A stretch of 16,225 bases of DNA from GCA-2688775 sp964524225. Its GTDB lineage: Archaea > Nanobdellota > Nanobdellia > Woesearchaeales > GW2011-AR4. Below the pieces are notes generated by a model, which was given only the letters and a program-made list of their open reading frames with translations, did not search any database and was not told where the DNA came from. Made by a program: the position numbers and the translations under genes. The stretch lies in the NCBI GenBank assembly GCA_964524225.1, contig CAZGEW010000032.1:1-16225 (forward strand), written 5' to 3'. Below are positions 1 to 5,776 of the stretch, one piece after another (position 1 is the first letter of the stretch; each line of letters opens with the position of its first letter).

Positions 1-632
1 AGCAACCTTTTCCTCAAATAACTCAAAATCCCTCCAAAAACCCCATACCTTATTGTGCCATTCACTTTAGTTTCTTTTCTTTTTAAAGCTTCTCTTAAAT
101 TCCCATCAAAAATTGTATATGCAGTTCCAATCTCAAAAAAGAAATGAGAGTCAGAACCAGCTGTTTTTGCTATTCCTAATTTGTCAGCAATCTTATTCGC
201 TTTTGCATTGTCTCCTGGCAAAGTTCTTGCATTAAAGCATTCAACTGCATCTATCTTATCCTTTACGTTTTCAATAGGTACTTGAAATTTGTGATTGTGT
301 ATCAGCGTTGTTCTAAATGGATGTGCTATTGTAATTAATGCATTTTGTTTTCTTACCTCATCTACCACTACAAAAAAATCAACGAAGTTGATTTTTTTGT
401 TTAAATAATAAACTAAAACATCACCATAATTTGTGCTTATTTCCTCACCAACTATCACTTCAAAATTTTTGTCTTTGTTTAATTTTTTGACTTCTAAAGC
501 CCCTTTGATTTCGTGATGATCGGTAATAGCAATACCATTAAGGTTACGCTTCTTCGCTAACTTTAGTATTGTTTCAGGCTTTAGATTGCTGCATTTTGAA
601 TAATGTGTATGCATATGTAGGTCGTATCTCAT
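1..632 (-). CDS. PHP-domain metal-dependent phosphoesterase (partial, C-terminus beyond window)
   Basis: The minus-strand reading frame starts with ATG at 632-630 and stays open for 210 codons to the window edge, so the C-terminus is missing. The translation has the ordered motifs of the PHP (polymerase and histidinol phosphatase) fold. These are DLHMHTH at residues 4-10, TDHHE at 37-41, GEE at 62-64, AHP at 103-105 and GSDSH at 159-163, which together supply the metal-binding His/Asp/Glu residues. PHP proteins of this stand-alone type hydrolyse phosphoester bonds with a di- or trinuclear metal centre. The actual substrate cannot be told here, and nucleotide or small-RNA phosphodiesters and histidinol-phosphate-like substrates are all possible. 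It starts one base after the stop of the lipoprotein gene upstream, so the two are probably co-transcribed. There is only a weak AGGA upstream. The family call is sure, the substrate is not. Confidence 0.9.
   Translation of the reverse strand, partial: MRYDLHMHTHYSKCSNLKPETILKLAKKRNLNGIAITDHHEIKGALEVKKLNKDKNFEVIVGEEISTNYGDVLVYYLNKKINFVDFFVVVDEVRKQNALITIAHPFRTTLIHNHKFQVPIENVKDKIDAVECFNARTLPGDNAKANKIADKLGIAKTAGSDSHFFFEIGTAYTIFDGNLREALKRKETKVNGTIRYGVFGGILSYLRKRL
370..400. repeat. Perfect inverted repeat inside the PHP gene (terminator-like hairpin)
   Basis: A 14-bp perfect stem (370-383 pairs with 387-400) surrounds a 3-nt GAA loop. The stem ends in runs of seven A and seven T, so on either strand the transcript would look like a hairpin followed by a U-run. 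It lies in the coding region at about residues 78-88 of the PHP protein. It may be chance in AT-rich coding DNA. Confidence 0.6.
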
Positions 633-633
633 T

Positions 634-1131
634 TTATTTTTTCCTAGGCCAAGGAAATGGCTCCTCTCCTTCTTCAAGTGAAAGATTGCCTGCTATCTGT
701 AATCTACTGACTCTTCCATCTAAATATTCTTTCCAAACTATAATTTTGTTATTTCTTACTTTGCCTATTATGGCATCGCTTACTGCAGTTCTGTTTCCAG
801 TTTTGATATTTGTTGAAGCAAATTGCCACTCAACTGCCAAATATTCTCCATTGACAATTATTTTGTTAATGTATATTTTCGTGTTGTTGAAAGATTTATT
901 GTACTCAATAAAGTCTTTGAGGGTTTCTTGTTTATTCATTCTTCTTCCTGGATACGAAAAAATCACCTCTTCATGCAATACAGAATTTAAAAGTTTTAAG
1001 TCACCAGTTTCCCAAGCTTTCGCGTGTTTAAAAACAAGTTCATTTACAAAATCTTCATTTTTAGATTTGGAGTCGCTACATCCATTAATTACGATTAATA
1101 TAATAATAAAACTAATTCTTATTATTTTCAT
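634..1131 (-). CDS. Small lipoprotein with NTF2/SnoaL-like fold
   Basis: The preferred start is the ATG at 1131. It puts a basic n-region, an Ile-rich hydrophobic core and the lipobox-like I-N-G-C (Cys18) at the N-terminus, and an ATTTATAA box lies about 29 bp upstream. A frame-extended start at 1203 would add 24 residues before the signal peptide and run into the divergent gene. The mature part (about 145 residues) reads like a SnoaL/DUF4440-type NTF2 domain: an N-terminal helix with AWETGDLKLLNSVLHEE, a strand ending in YPG, then a curved sheet including VEWQF and IVWKEYLDGR. Such domains bind small molecules or serve as ketosteroid-isomerase-like enzymes; no function can be assigned here. 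The protein is probably anchored on the outer face of the membrane. The stop lies one base before the PHP start, so the two are likely co-transcribed. Confidence 0.75.
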   Translation of the reverse strand: MKIIRISFIIILIVINGCSDSKSKNEDFVNELVFKHAKAWETGDLKLLNSVLHEEVIFSYPGRRMNKQETLKDFIEYNKSFNNTKIYINKIIVNGEYLAVEWQFASTNIKTGNRTAVSDAIIGKVRNNKIIVWKEYLDGRVSRLQIAGNLSLEEGEEPFPWPRKK

Positions 1132-1174
1132 TTTTTTAGAAAAATTATTTAAACAGTTATAAATCTTATGTCTT
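1132..1174. promoter_or_regulatory. Compact divergent archaeal promoter
   Basis: Only 43 bp separate the start codons of the lipoprotein gene (minus) and the tandem phosphatidyltransferase (plus). An A/T box at 1145-1153 (TTATTTAAA) is centred about 26 bp before the plus start. A box at 1157-1164 (ATTTATAA on minus) is centred about 29 bp before the minus start. Both spacings suit leaderless transcripts, and the two boxes are adjacent, so the two pre-initiation complexes would compete. Confidence 0.5.
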
Positions 1175-2212
1175 ATGAAATTCAAATTTAATATTCCTAA
1201 CAAAATAACTATTATTAGGGTGAGCTTAATTCCACTATTTGCAATAATTCTTTTAGTAAATATCCCTTATAAAAATCTCTTTTCTGCTTTCATTTTTGTA
1301 ATGCTTTCAATATCTGACTTTTTGGATGGTTATTTCGCAAGAAAGAAAAAGCAAGTGACAGAGTTTGGCAAGCTGATAGACCCTATTGCAGATAAGCTGC
1401 TTATTGCTACAGCATTGATTTTTTTGATAGGTAAAGGCATTGATTTGTGGATGGCTATTGTAATAATTAGTAGGGAAGTTGTAATAACTGCTATGAGAAT
1501 TTATCTTATCCCAAAAAAGATTATTGTGCCTGCAAGCAATTTTGGCAAGGCAAAAACTATTGTCCAGAGCCTCGCAATTGTATTTGTTTTATTAAAGTTA
1601 CCTTTAAACTGGTATGTGATGCTTACAGCTGTCGTGCTCACCGTTGTTTCAGGAATTGATTATGTTATTAAAATAAAAGGATTGACAGGTAACAAAATAG
1701 TGAATCTGCCAAATATGTTAACATTGGTTAGGTTTTTGTTAGTAATTCCATTTGTATATTATTTTTTGAGTTTAAGAATAAATATTACGCTATTGATTTT
1801 TGCTATAATAGCATTAAGCGACAAGCTTGATGGAGTTTCAGCGAGGTTAATGAATCAAAAAACAGAGCTTGGCGGTACCCTTGACTCTTTTACGGACGGT
1901 GTAGTAATAGTGGTAAGCTTCTCTTTATTTGTTATAAAGGATTATCTAAGTTTAATTTGGATCTTTTTATTAATTTTACCTGCAATCATTATACCTATAT
2001 TAAAAATTATTATCTTTAAAAAACAAAGAGAGATTTCAGTAACACCAATAGCAAAAGTTCAAGTAGGCATAACATATGTGGCAATTATTGCTGTATTGGT
2101 AAATTTTGTTTATAAAGAACAACTTTTAATTGTAGCACTTATATTAATGTACTTGTCTATGTTTAGATATCTATTTCTATCAAAAGGATTACTATATGCA
2201 AGAAAGAGTTAA
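1175..2212 (+). CDS. Tandem CDP-alcohol phosphatidyltransferase (PgsA-like domain fused to a second complete domain)
   Basis: This 345-residue membrane protein holds two full CDP-alcohol phosphatidyltransferase domains. These enzymes swap CMP on a CDP-lipid for an alcohol such as glycerol-3-phosphate, inositol phosphate or serine. Domain 1 (about 1-168) has the complete catalytic signature: D48, D51-G52, A55-R56, G65, D69 and D73. It also has the PgsA-like IPNKITIIR start and a VPASNFGKAKT stretch at 118-128. Domain 2 (about 175-345) repeats the plan with LPNMLTLVR and a second complete signature: D216, D219-G220, A223-R224, G233, D237 and D241. Ordinary family members have one domain of about 180-220 residues and work as homodimers. 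Domain 1 most resembles phosphatidylglycerophosphate synthase, so (archaetidyl)glycerophosphate is the likeliest product, but the alcohol is not proven. The gene converges on the PssA-like gene with a 4-bp overlap of stops. Confidence 0.9.
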   Translation: MKFKFNIPNKITIIRVSLIPLFAIILLVNIPYKNLFSAFIFVMLSISDFLDGYFARKKKQVTEFGKLIDPIADKLLIATALIFLIGKGIDLWMAIVIISREVVITAMRIYLIPKKIIVPASNFGKAKTIVQSLAIVFVLLKLPLNWYVMLTAVVLTVVSGIDYVIKIKGLTGNKIVNLPNMLTLVRFLLVIPFVYYFLSLRINITLLIFAIIALSDKLDGVSARLMNQKTELGGTLDSFTDGVVIVVSFSLFVIKDYLSLIWIFLLILPAIIIPILKIIIFKKQREISVTPIAKVQVGITYVAIIAVLVNFVYKEQLLIVALILMYLSMFRYLFLSKGLLYARKS

Positions 2213-3264
2213 TGCAACCTTTTTATCCTAAATGAAGAAATCATTAGTACGCCTAAGATAAGATAGAGGTAGGGGAAAAACTTGATTTCTATGTTAACTA
2301 CATTTCTTAAAAGATAAGCAAATGGTATTACAATACCATTTAGGGTTATTGGCATTCCTTGAAAAGCGCCCTTTAAGTTCATTATGTTATATCTGGCAAG
2401 CCTTAGTATACCACAAAATAAGAAAATAGTAAAGCATATAATTGCCAATGGTGTTTGTATCAGTGAGAAGCCAAATATAGCAGGTGCTACTCCAAAAGAT
2501 ATAGTATCAGCTAATGAGTCAAGCTCTTTGCCAAATTCATTTTGTTGAGCCATGATCTTTGCTATTTTTCCATCAAAGTAGTCAGAGATTACAGCTAATA
2601 TTAGCACGAAGCTTGCTGTGTTATACCATCCTTTTATAGCAAAAAGTATGCTTATAATTCCAAAGATTACATTTGTTAACGTAAAAACGTCTGCAAATTT
2701 TATTAGCCTAAAAATTTTAAACTCGTCTAAGGCAGTTCTCCTTTTAACAAGTCTAAACTCTGACTTGAATAAAGCTTCTATTCCAGATGCAGATGTCATA
2801 ACTATCGCTAACCATATTAAAACCTGATCTAGAGTACCTATCATTGCAGGGATTAATGCGATTATTTGAAAGAATAGGCTTAGCTTACCTAAAGCAGTTG
2901 GCTTGAATTCTCTTCTTGAATCGCGATAAAACATTATAAACCCAATTATAATTGTTAATAAGTCTCTTAAAATAAATACAAGCACAACCCAAGGAGGAAG
3001 CAGATTTTTTAATACAAGTGCTATAGCAACAATATTAATTAAAAATCTGTCAGCAAAAAAGTTAAGAATTGACTTTAACAATGATTTTTCTATATGCTTG
3101 TTAGTTAACCCCTCAAGAAATGTAATCAATGCTGTTATAATAAAAAAGACAGTTGCAATGTTTTCTTTTCCGCTTATAATTAAGATGCTTACAATGAATG
3201 CGAGAATTACTCTCAACAAAGTGAATGCTGTAATTATCTTTTCTTTCTTAATTTTTAATCTCAT
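2209..3264 (-). CDS. pssA: PssA-type CDP-alcohol phosphatidyltransferase with a degenerate N-terminal duplicate domain
   Basis: The C-terminal half (about 190-351) is a phosphatidylserine/archaetidylserine synthase-type domain. Its signature is D228, D231-G232, A235-K236, G245, D249 and D253, running into the PssA hallmark ADTISFGVAPA (252-262), with LRLARYN further on. The usual Arg of the A-R pair is Lys. The N-terminal half (about 1-175) has the same membrane fold, recognisable from TLLR at its start and KPTALGKLS (121-129). Its catalytic motif has decayed: T48, E51-G52, N55-K56, K64 or S65, N68, with only D72 kept. It is thus probably a non-catalytic partner domain. The expected reaction is CDP-archaeol (or CDP-diacylglycerol) plus serine giving the serine lipid and CMP. 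It starts 3 bases after the methyltransferase stop and is the last gene of the psd-methyltransferase-pssA run. The serine specificity is inferred from the signature and from the adjacent decarboxylase. Confidence 0.9.
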   Translation of the reverse strand: MRLKIKKEKIITAFTLLRVILAFIVSILIISGKENIATVFFIITALITFLEGLTNKHIEKSLLKSILNFFADRFLINIVAIALVLKNLLPPWVVLVFILRDLLTIIIGFIMFYRDSRREFKPTALGKLSLFFQIIALIPAMIGTLDQVLIWLAIVMTSASGIEALFKSEFRLVKRRTALDEFKIFRLIKFADVFTLTNVIFGIISILFAIKGWYNTASFVLILAVISDYFDGKIAKIMAQQNEFGKELDSLADTISFGVAPAIFGFSLIQTPLAIICFTIFLFCGILRLARYNIMNLKGAFQGMPITLNGIVIPFAYLLRNVVNIEIKFFPYLYLILGVLMISSFRIKRLH

Positions 3265-3267
3265 TTG

Positions 3268-3834
3268 CTATTTCTCGCAAGTGCAAACAAAGCACGGTGG
3301 TATGTTTAAAGGCACAAATCTAGTTGTTATTTTAGAGAAGTAGTTATTAATATATTTATGAAAAGTGTATAAAAATTGATATATTACGAATTTGCCTTTG
3401 TCATTTAATGTATCTTTAGTTTCTTGAAGGATGAGATGTCTCTTAGGCACATTTAAAGTTGAGAAAGGCAGACCAGATATCACATAATCAACCTTTGTTA
3501 TTTTATATTTCTTAAGATAGTTTTTTATGTTTTCTGCGCTATCGTTAATTATTACTAATCTTCTATCATTGATTTTTTTACTAAGATATCTGCAAAACCT
3601 TTCATTTATTTCAAAGCAAAATATCTTTGTGTCTTGCCTTGCTTCTTTTAGCAGAGCAGAAGTTATACAGCCTGTGCCAGGTCCATACTCAACTATGCAT
3701 TTAGCACTTTCAAAATTAATATTCTTTATTATCTTGTTTATAAGAAATCTTGAGCTCGGCACTACAGAACCAATTTCTTTTGGGTATTTTACAAAAGTGG
3801 AAAAAAATAATAAGCTATTATCCATACGAGTCAC
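3268..3834 (-). CDS. PmtA-like phospholipid N-methyltransferase
   Basis: This is a 188-residue class I SAM-dependent methyltransferase of the COG3963 (phospholipid N-methyltransferase) type. The N-terminal stretch EIGSVVPSSRFL (20-31) is characteristic of that family. So are the SAM-binding VEYGPGTG (48-55), the acidic EIN after the second strand (75-77), the SGLPFS motif (120-125) and the closing NIPPCFV. Family members methylate the amine of phosphatidylethanolamine, giving mono-, di- or trimethyl head groups. Its place between a phosphatidylserine decarboxylase and a PssA-type enzyme fits exactly. The GTG at 3834 overlaps the psd stop as GTGA; an in-frame ATG three codons later (3825) is the alternative start. 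A related but different small-molecule or rRNA methyltransferase is possible, but the flanking motifs favour phospholipid. Confidence 0.82.
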   Translation of the reverse strand: MTRMDNSLLFFSTFVKYPKEIGSVVPSSRFLINKIIKNINFESAKCIVEYGPGTGCITSALLKEARQDTKIFCFEINERFCRYLSKKINDRRLVIINDSAENIKNYLKKYKITKVDYVISGLPFSTLNVPKRHLILQETKDTLNDKGKFVIYQFLYTFHKYINNYFSKITTRFVPLNIPPCFVCTCEK

Positions 3835-4436
3835 TTCATTTTAGCTATGATGGTTTCACCAGCCTTCACTTTATCATTGAGCTTAACACATAAGTCCACC
3901 CCTAATGGTATAATAAGTGTTGTTTGGCTACCTAAGGCTATCATGCCTATTTTTTCTCCTTTATTAACTTTTTGCTTCTCTCTAACATAGCACCTTATCT
4001 TTCTCGCTAAAAATCCAGCAATCTGGATGAGCTTGACCTTTATCTTTTCATTCTGCAGCACAATCTCATTTTTCTCATTTTGAAGGCTTTTCTCAAAATT
4101 GTAAGCTCGGAAGAACTTACCATTTGTATATTTTATGGATTTTATAATGCCACTAACTGGCGCTCTGTTGATATGCACATCAAAAGGTGACATAAAAATA
4201 GATACAACATAACATTCGTCGTTTATATCTTTAGTCAATAATTTTACTTTGCCAATAATACCTTTGTTAATAGTTATAATTTTTTTGTCAACTTTTTGTA
4301 TATTTATTATTCTGCCATCTGCAGGCGCTACAATATGGTTACCCTTTGGAATTTTTCTTTGAGGGTCCCTATAGAAGTTTAGCAAAAATAGAACTATCAT
4401 AATAATAGTTAGAGAAGGGATTAACAGCAACAACAT
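3831..4436 (-). CDS. psd: Phosphatidylserine (archaetidylserine) decarboxylase proenzyme
   Basis: The 201-residue protein matches the short, archaeal/alpha-proteobacterial type of Psd. An N-terminal membrane anchor (about 1-20) is followed by FYRDPQRKIP (21-30), VAPADG (36-41) with Asp40, FMSPFDVHINRAPVSG (81-96) with His88, and IAGFLARKIR (139-148). The self-cleavage site is in IALGSQTT: cleavage between Gly169 and Ser170 would give the beta chain and an alpha chain whose N-terminal Ser becomes the pyruvoyl group. The enzyme removes CO2 from the serine lipid to make the ethanolamine lipid. A TATA box lies 27 bp upstream at 4459-4468, so it is probably the first gene of a leaderless three-gene operon with the N-methyltransferase (overlapping by 4 bp) and the PssA-type gene. 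Confidence 0.93.
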   Translation of the reverse strand: MLLLLIPSLTIIMIVLFLLNFYRDPQRKIPKGNHIVAPADGRIINIQKVDKKIITINKGIIGKVKLLTKDINDECYVVSIFMSPFDVHINRAPVSGIIKSIKYTNGKFFRAYNFEKSLQNEKNEIVLQNEKIKVKLIQIAGFLARKIRCYVREKQKVNKGEKIGMIALGSQTTLIIPLGVDLCVKLNDKVKAGETIIAKMK

Positions 4437-4458
4437 ATAATTTATAGTTTTTTTTCTT

Positions 4459-4468
4459 AATATAAATC
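4459..4468 (-). promoter_or_regulatory. TATA box of the psd operon
   Basis: On the minus strand GATTTATATT is centred about 27 bp before the psd ATG at 4436. It lies in the 42-bp gap after the regulator gene, so the lipid operon has its own promoter and probably a leaderless mRNA. Confidence 0.55.
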
Positions 4469-4478
4469 TTTTTGCTAC

Positions 4479-5381
4479 TTATTCTCTAAACTCAATATCA
4501 TCAATTATTCCATCAGAGTCTATATCTACACCTTCGACTACTTTGGCTTTTATAGTTGGGTTATGAATATTGCCATTTGTTATTTTCTTAAAATCCTTTA
4601 AGAATGCAATAATAGCTGCTCTAGTGCCGCTAAACCTTTTGCCTGCAACAACCAAAATATACTTGTTGCTATTAAAAGGATTTTTTGATTTTACAATTAA
4701 ACCACATTCATCTTGTGGATAGGTTTCATTTGATATTTCTGATTTTATATTTCCATTCTCAAATCTAATTGGAAGTTTAGGATTAACCCTCCCCATAACC
4801 TTATTCACAACCGGGCCCCCTATAAGTATTAAGTTATTGTTTAAGTCCTCATCTCTTACCTCTGTATCAAGCTTGACATTAAACTTTGGTACATAGTTCA
4901 AAAATGTACCTAAAAATAAAGCCAAATCCATTCCATAATAGCCATCTCTGCTTCTTGCCTTGTCTGCTCCATGAGGATCAGGTGAGCCAACAATTATTAA
5001 AGCATCTAGCTGTCCATCCTTAATAAAAGGCTCAAGAAATTCTGACTCATTTCTTATTTGTGCTATTTTGCTTGTTGTCTCAAAATCTTTAAATTTAATT
5101 ACAATTGCTGGCTCTGTTAAAGCATAAAAGTTTGCTATTGCGCCTTGTTTCGTTTCCTTTTTCACTACTTTAACGATGCCTGCTTTTTCAAGATTTCTTA
5201 TGTGGTAGTAAACTTTCTGCTCATGCACTTTCAAAGCTTTTGCAATGTCCATTGGATACATTACCTCTCTTGCCAATAAGCTAATTATTTTTTGGGCTAA
5301 TGCAGAGCTAACACATTTTGCATGTCGCATGCTTATTTCCTGAGCAGGCAATGAATAAACTTCATTCTTTTGCTTGTCTAT
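4479..5381 (-). CDS. Winged-helix (ArsR-like) regulator fused to an S-layer-like C-terminal domain (N-terminus lost in gap)
   Basis: Residues are numbered from the TTG at 5351, the first in-frame start after the gap. The frame stays open for ten more codons up to the 10-N gap at 5382, so the true start is probably inside the gap. Residues about 12-80 form a winged-helix DNA-binding domain: KIISLLAREVMYPMDIAKAL, then VYYHIRNLEKAGIVKVV, typical of ArsR-type regulators. The rest (about 105-290) resembles the C-terminal region of archaeal S-layer proteins: ALIIVGSPDPHGADKARS, NLILIGGPVVNKV, a short VAGKRFSGTRAAI helix and a final VEGVDIDSDGIIDDIE. The acidic D276-x-D278-x-D280-G281 run looks like a calcium-type loop. 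No signal peptide or membrane segment is visible. Such a fusion could sense a ligand in the cytoplasm; which genes it controls is unknown, with the lipid operon next door an obvious candidate. Confidence 0.75.
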   Translation of the reverse strand: MDKQKNEVYSLPAQEISMRHAKCVSSALAQKIISLLAREVMYPMDIAKALKVHEQKVYYHIRNLEKAGIVKVVKKETKQGAIANFYALTEPAIVIKFKDFETTSKIAQIRNESEFLEPFIKDGQLDALIIVGSPDPHGADKARSRDGYYGMDLALFLGTFLNYVPKFNVKLDTEVRDEDLNNNLILIGGPVVNKVMGRVNPKLPIRFENGNIKSEISNETYPQDECGLIVKSKNPFNSNKYILVVAGKRFSGTRAAIIAFLKDFKKITNGNIHNPTIKAKVVEGVDIDSDGIIDDIEFRE

Positions 5382-5391
5382 NNNNNNNNNN
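5382..5391. other. Scaffold gap (10 N)
   Basis: Ten Ns interrupt the assembly just upstream of the visible part of the regulator gene. A fixed short run usually marks a join of unknown or estimated length. The next bases form a perfect hairpin, which may be why the contig stopped. Confidence 0.95.
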
Positions 5392-5422
5392 AAAATCTCA
5401 ACTGCTTTGCAGTTGAGATTTT
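5392..5422. terminator. Perfect 14-bp hairpin, terminator-like on both strands
   Basis: 5392-5405 (AAAATCTCAACTGC) pairs perfectly with 5409-5422 around a 3-nt TTT loop. The stem closes with A4/T4. It directly abuts the scaffold gap, upstream of the regulator gene on minus and of the candidate RNA on plus, so which transcript it would end is unclear. Confidence 0.5.
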
Positions 5423-5464
5423 TCAGATATTAAAAATTTTTTTAATAGTATTATAAATTTACTA

Positions 5465-5474
5465 TTTATATTTT
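5465..5474 (+). promoter_or_regulatory. Possible TATA box for a small RNA
   Basis: TTTATATTTT sits in the gene-free stretch before glmS and has no protein start downstream at the usual distance. A transcript from here would start near 5486-5496. AT-rich DNA makes chance matches likely. Confidence 0.3.
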
Positions 5475-5485
5475 TTGTTATAACT

Positions 5486-5671
5486 TATGTAGCTGCAACT
5501 GGAAGTTACATAGAACCAAATTTAGATTATTTTTGATGATAACAAATATAAAATACTATATCCAATACAGATAATCACTCATAACTAGGTAAGTGTTCGA
5601 AAGGGCTAAGAGACCATAAGTGAGTTCACTGTGTATTATAAATTTTTTTGTAATACTATTACAAATTTTTT
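5486..5671 (+). ncRNA. Candidate small structured RNA, unknown class
   Basis: No gene is visible in 5392-5717, and this part has RNA-like structure. It opens with an 8-bp stem, 5486-5493 with 5505-5512, including one G-U pair. A long-range ACTCA/TGAGT pairing (5577-5581 with 5621-5625) encloses a GGT/ACC pairing (5588-5590 with 5613-5615). It ends in an 8-bp palindromic stem around 5647-5665 followed by six Ts, like an intrinsic terminator. It is locally richer in G and C than the flanks around 5580-5630. It matches no RNA family I recognise: no tRNA, C/D box, 5S or SRP pattern. It may instead be part of a long glmS leader. Confidence 0.3.
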
Positions 5672-5677
5672 AATAAG

Positions 5678-5688
5678 ATATATAAATA
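5678..5688 (+). promoter_or_regulatory. TATA box upstream of glmS
   Basis: ATATATAAATA is the best TATA box before glmS. Transcription would start near 5708-5712, leaving a leader of about 65-70 nt. Most promoters in this window give no leader or a very short one, so this one is unusual. Confidence 0.5.
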
Positions 5689-5717
5689 AGCTATGTTTTA
5701 CTATGATATCTCATCTT

Positions 5718-5753
5718 ATGAACACTTCATTGGAAAAAATTTCATCCTTTTAG
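5718..5753 (+). CDS. Possible leader peptide ORF before glmS (11 residues)
   Basis: An ATG at 5718 follows the predicted transcription start by only a few bases. It opens an 11-codon frame (M-N-T-S-L-E-K-I-S-S-F) that stops with TAG at 5751-5753, in the loop and first base of the right arm of the hairpin before glmS. A ribosome finishing this frame would sit on the hairpin. Such a short frame can arise by chance; only its position makes it worth recording. Confidence 0.22.
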   Translation: MNTSLEKISSF

Positions 5754-5766
5754 GATGAAATTTTTT
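5734..5766 (+). promoter_or_regulatory. glmS leader: Terminator-like hairpin in the glmS leader (possible attenuator)
   Basis: 5734-5747 (AAAAAATTTCATCC) pairs perfectly with 5753-5766 around the 5-nt loop TTTTA. It is followed by an A and a T-rich run to 5773, and the glmS ATG is at 5777. The shape is that of an intrinsic terminator, yet it lies between the promoter and the gene. It could terminate an upstream RNA, act as a conditional terminator, or sequester the translation start. It does not resemble the bacterial glmS ribozyme. Confidence 0.5.
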
Positions 5767-5776
5767 ATTTTTTAAA

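Noticed and set aside
569..1162. Plus-strand open frame of 197 codons
   Set aside because: It lies over the PHP and lipoprotein genes in antisense; its hydrophobic, Leu/Ile/Phe-rich translation is what AT-rich antisense frames give, while the minus frames have real motifs.
5486..5640. tRNA or C/D-box RNA (GTTCGAAA and TGATGA look suggestive)
   Set aside because: No acceptor stem, anticodon arm or CCA-side fits around the TTCGAAA, and no D box (CTGA) follows the TGATGA-like sequence.
5392..5776. Bacterial-type glmS ribozyme
   Set aside because: The leader is too short after the likely promoter, too AT-rich, and shows none of the ribozyme's pseudoknot arrangement before the start codon.
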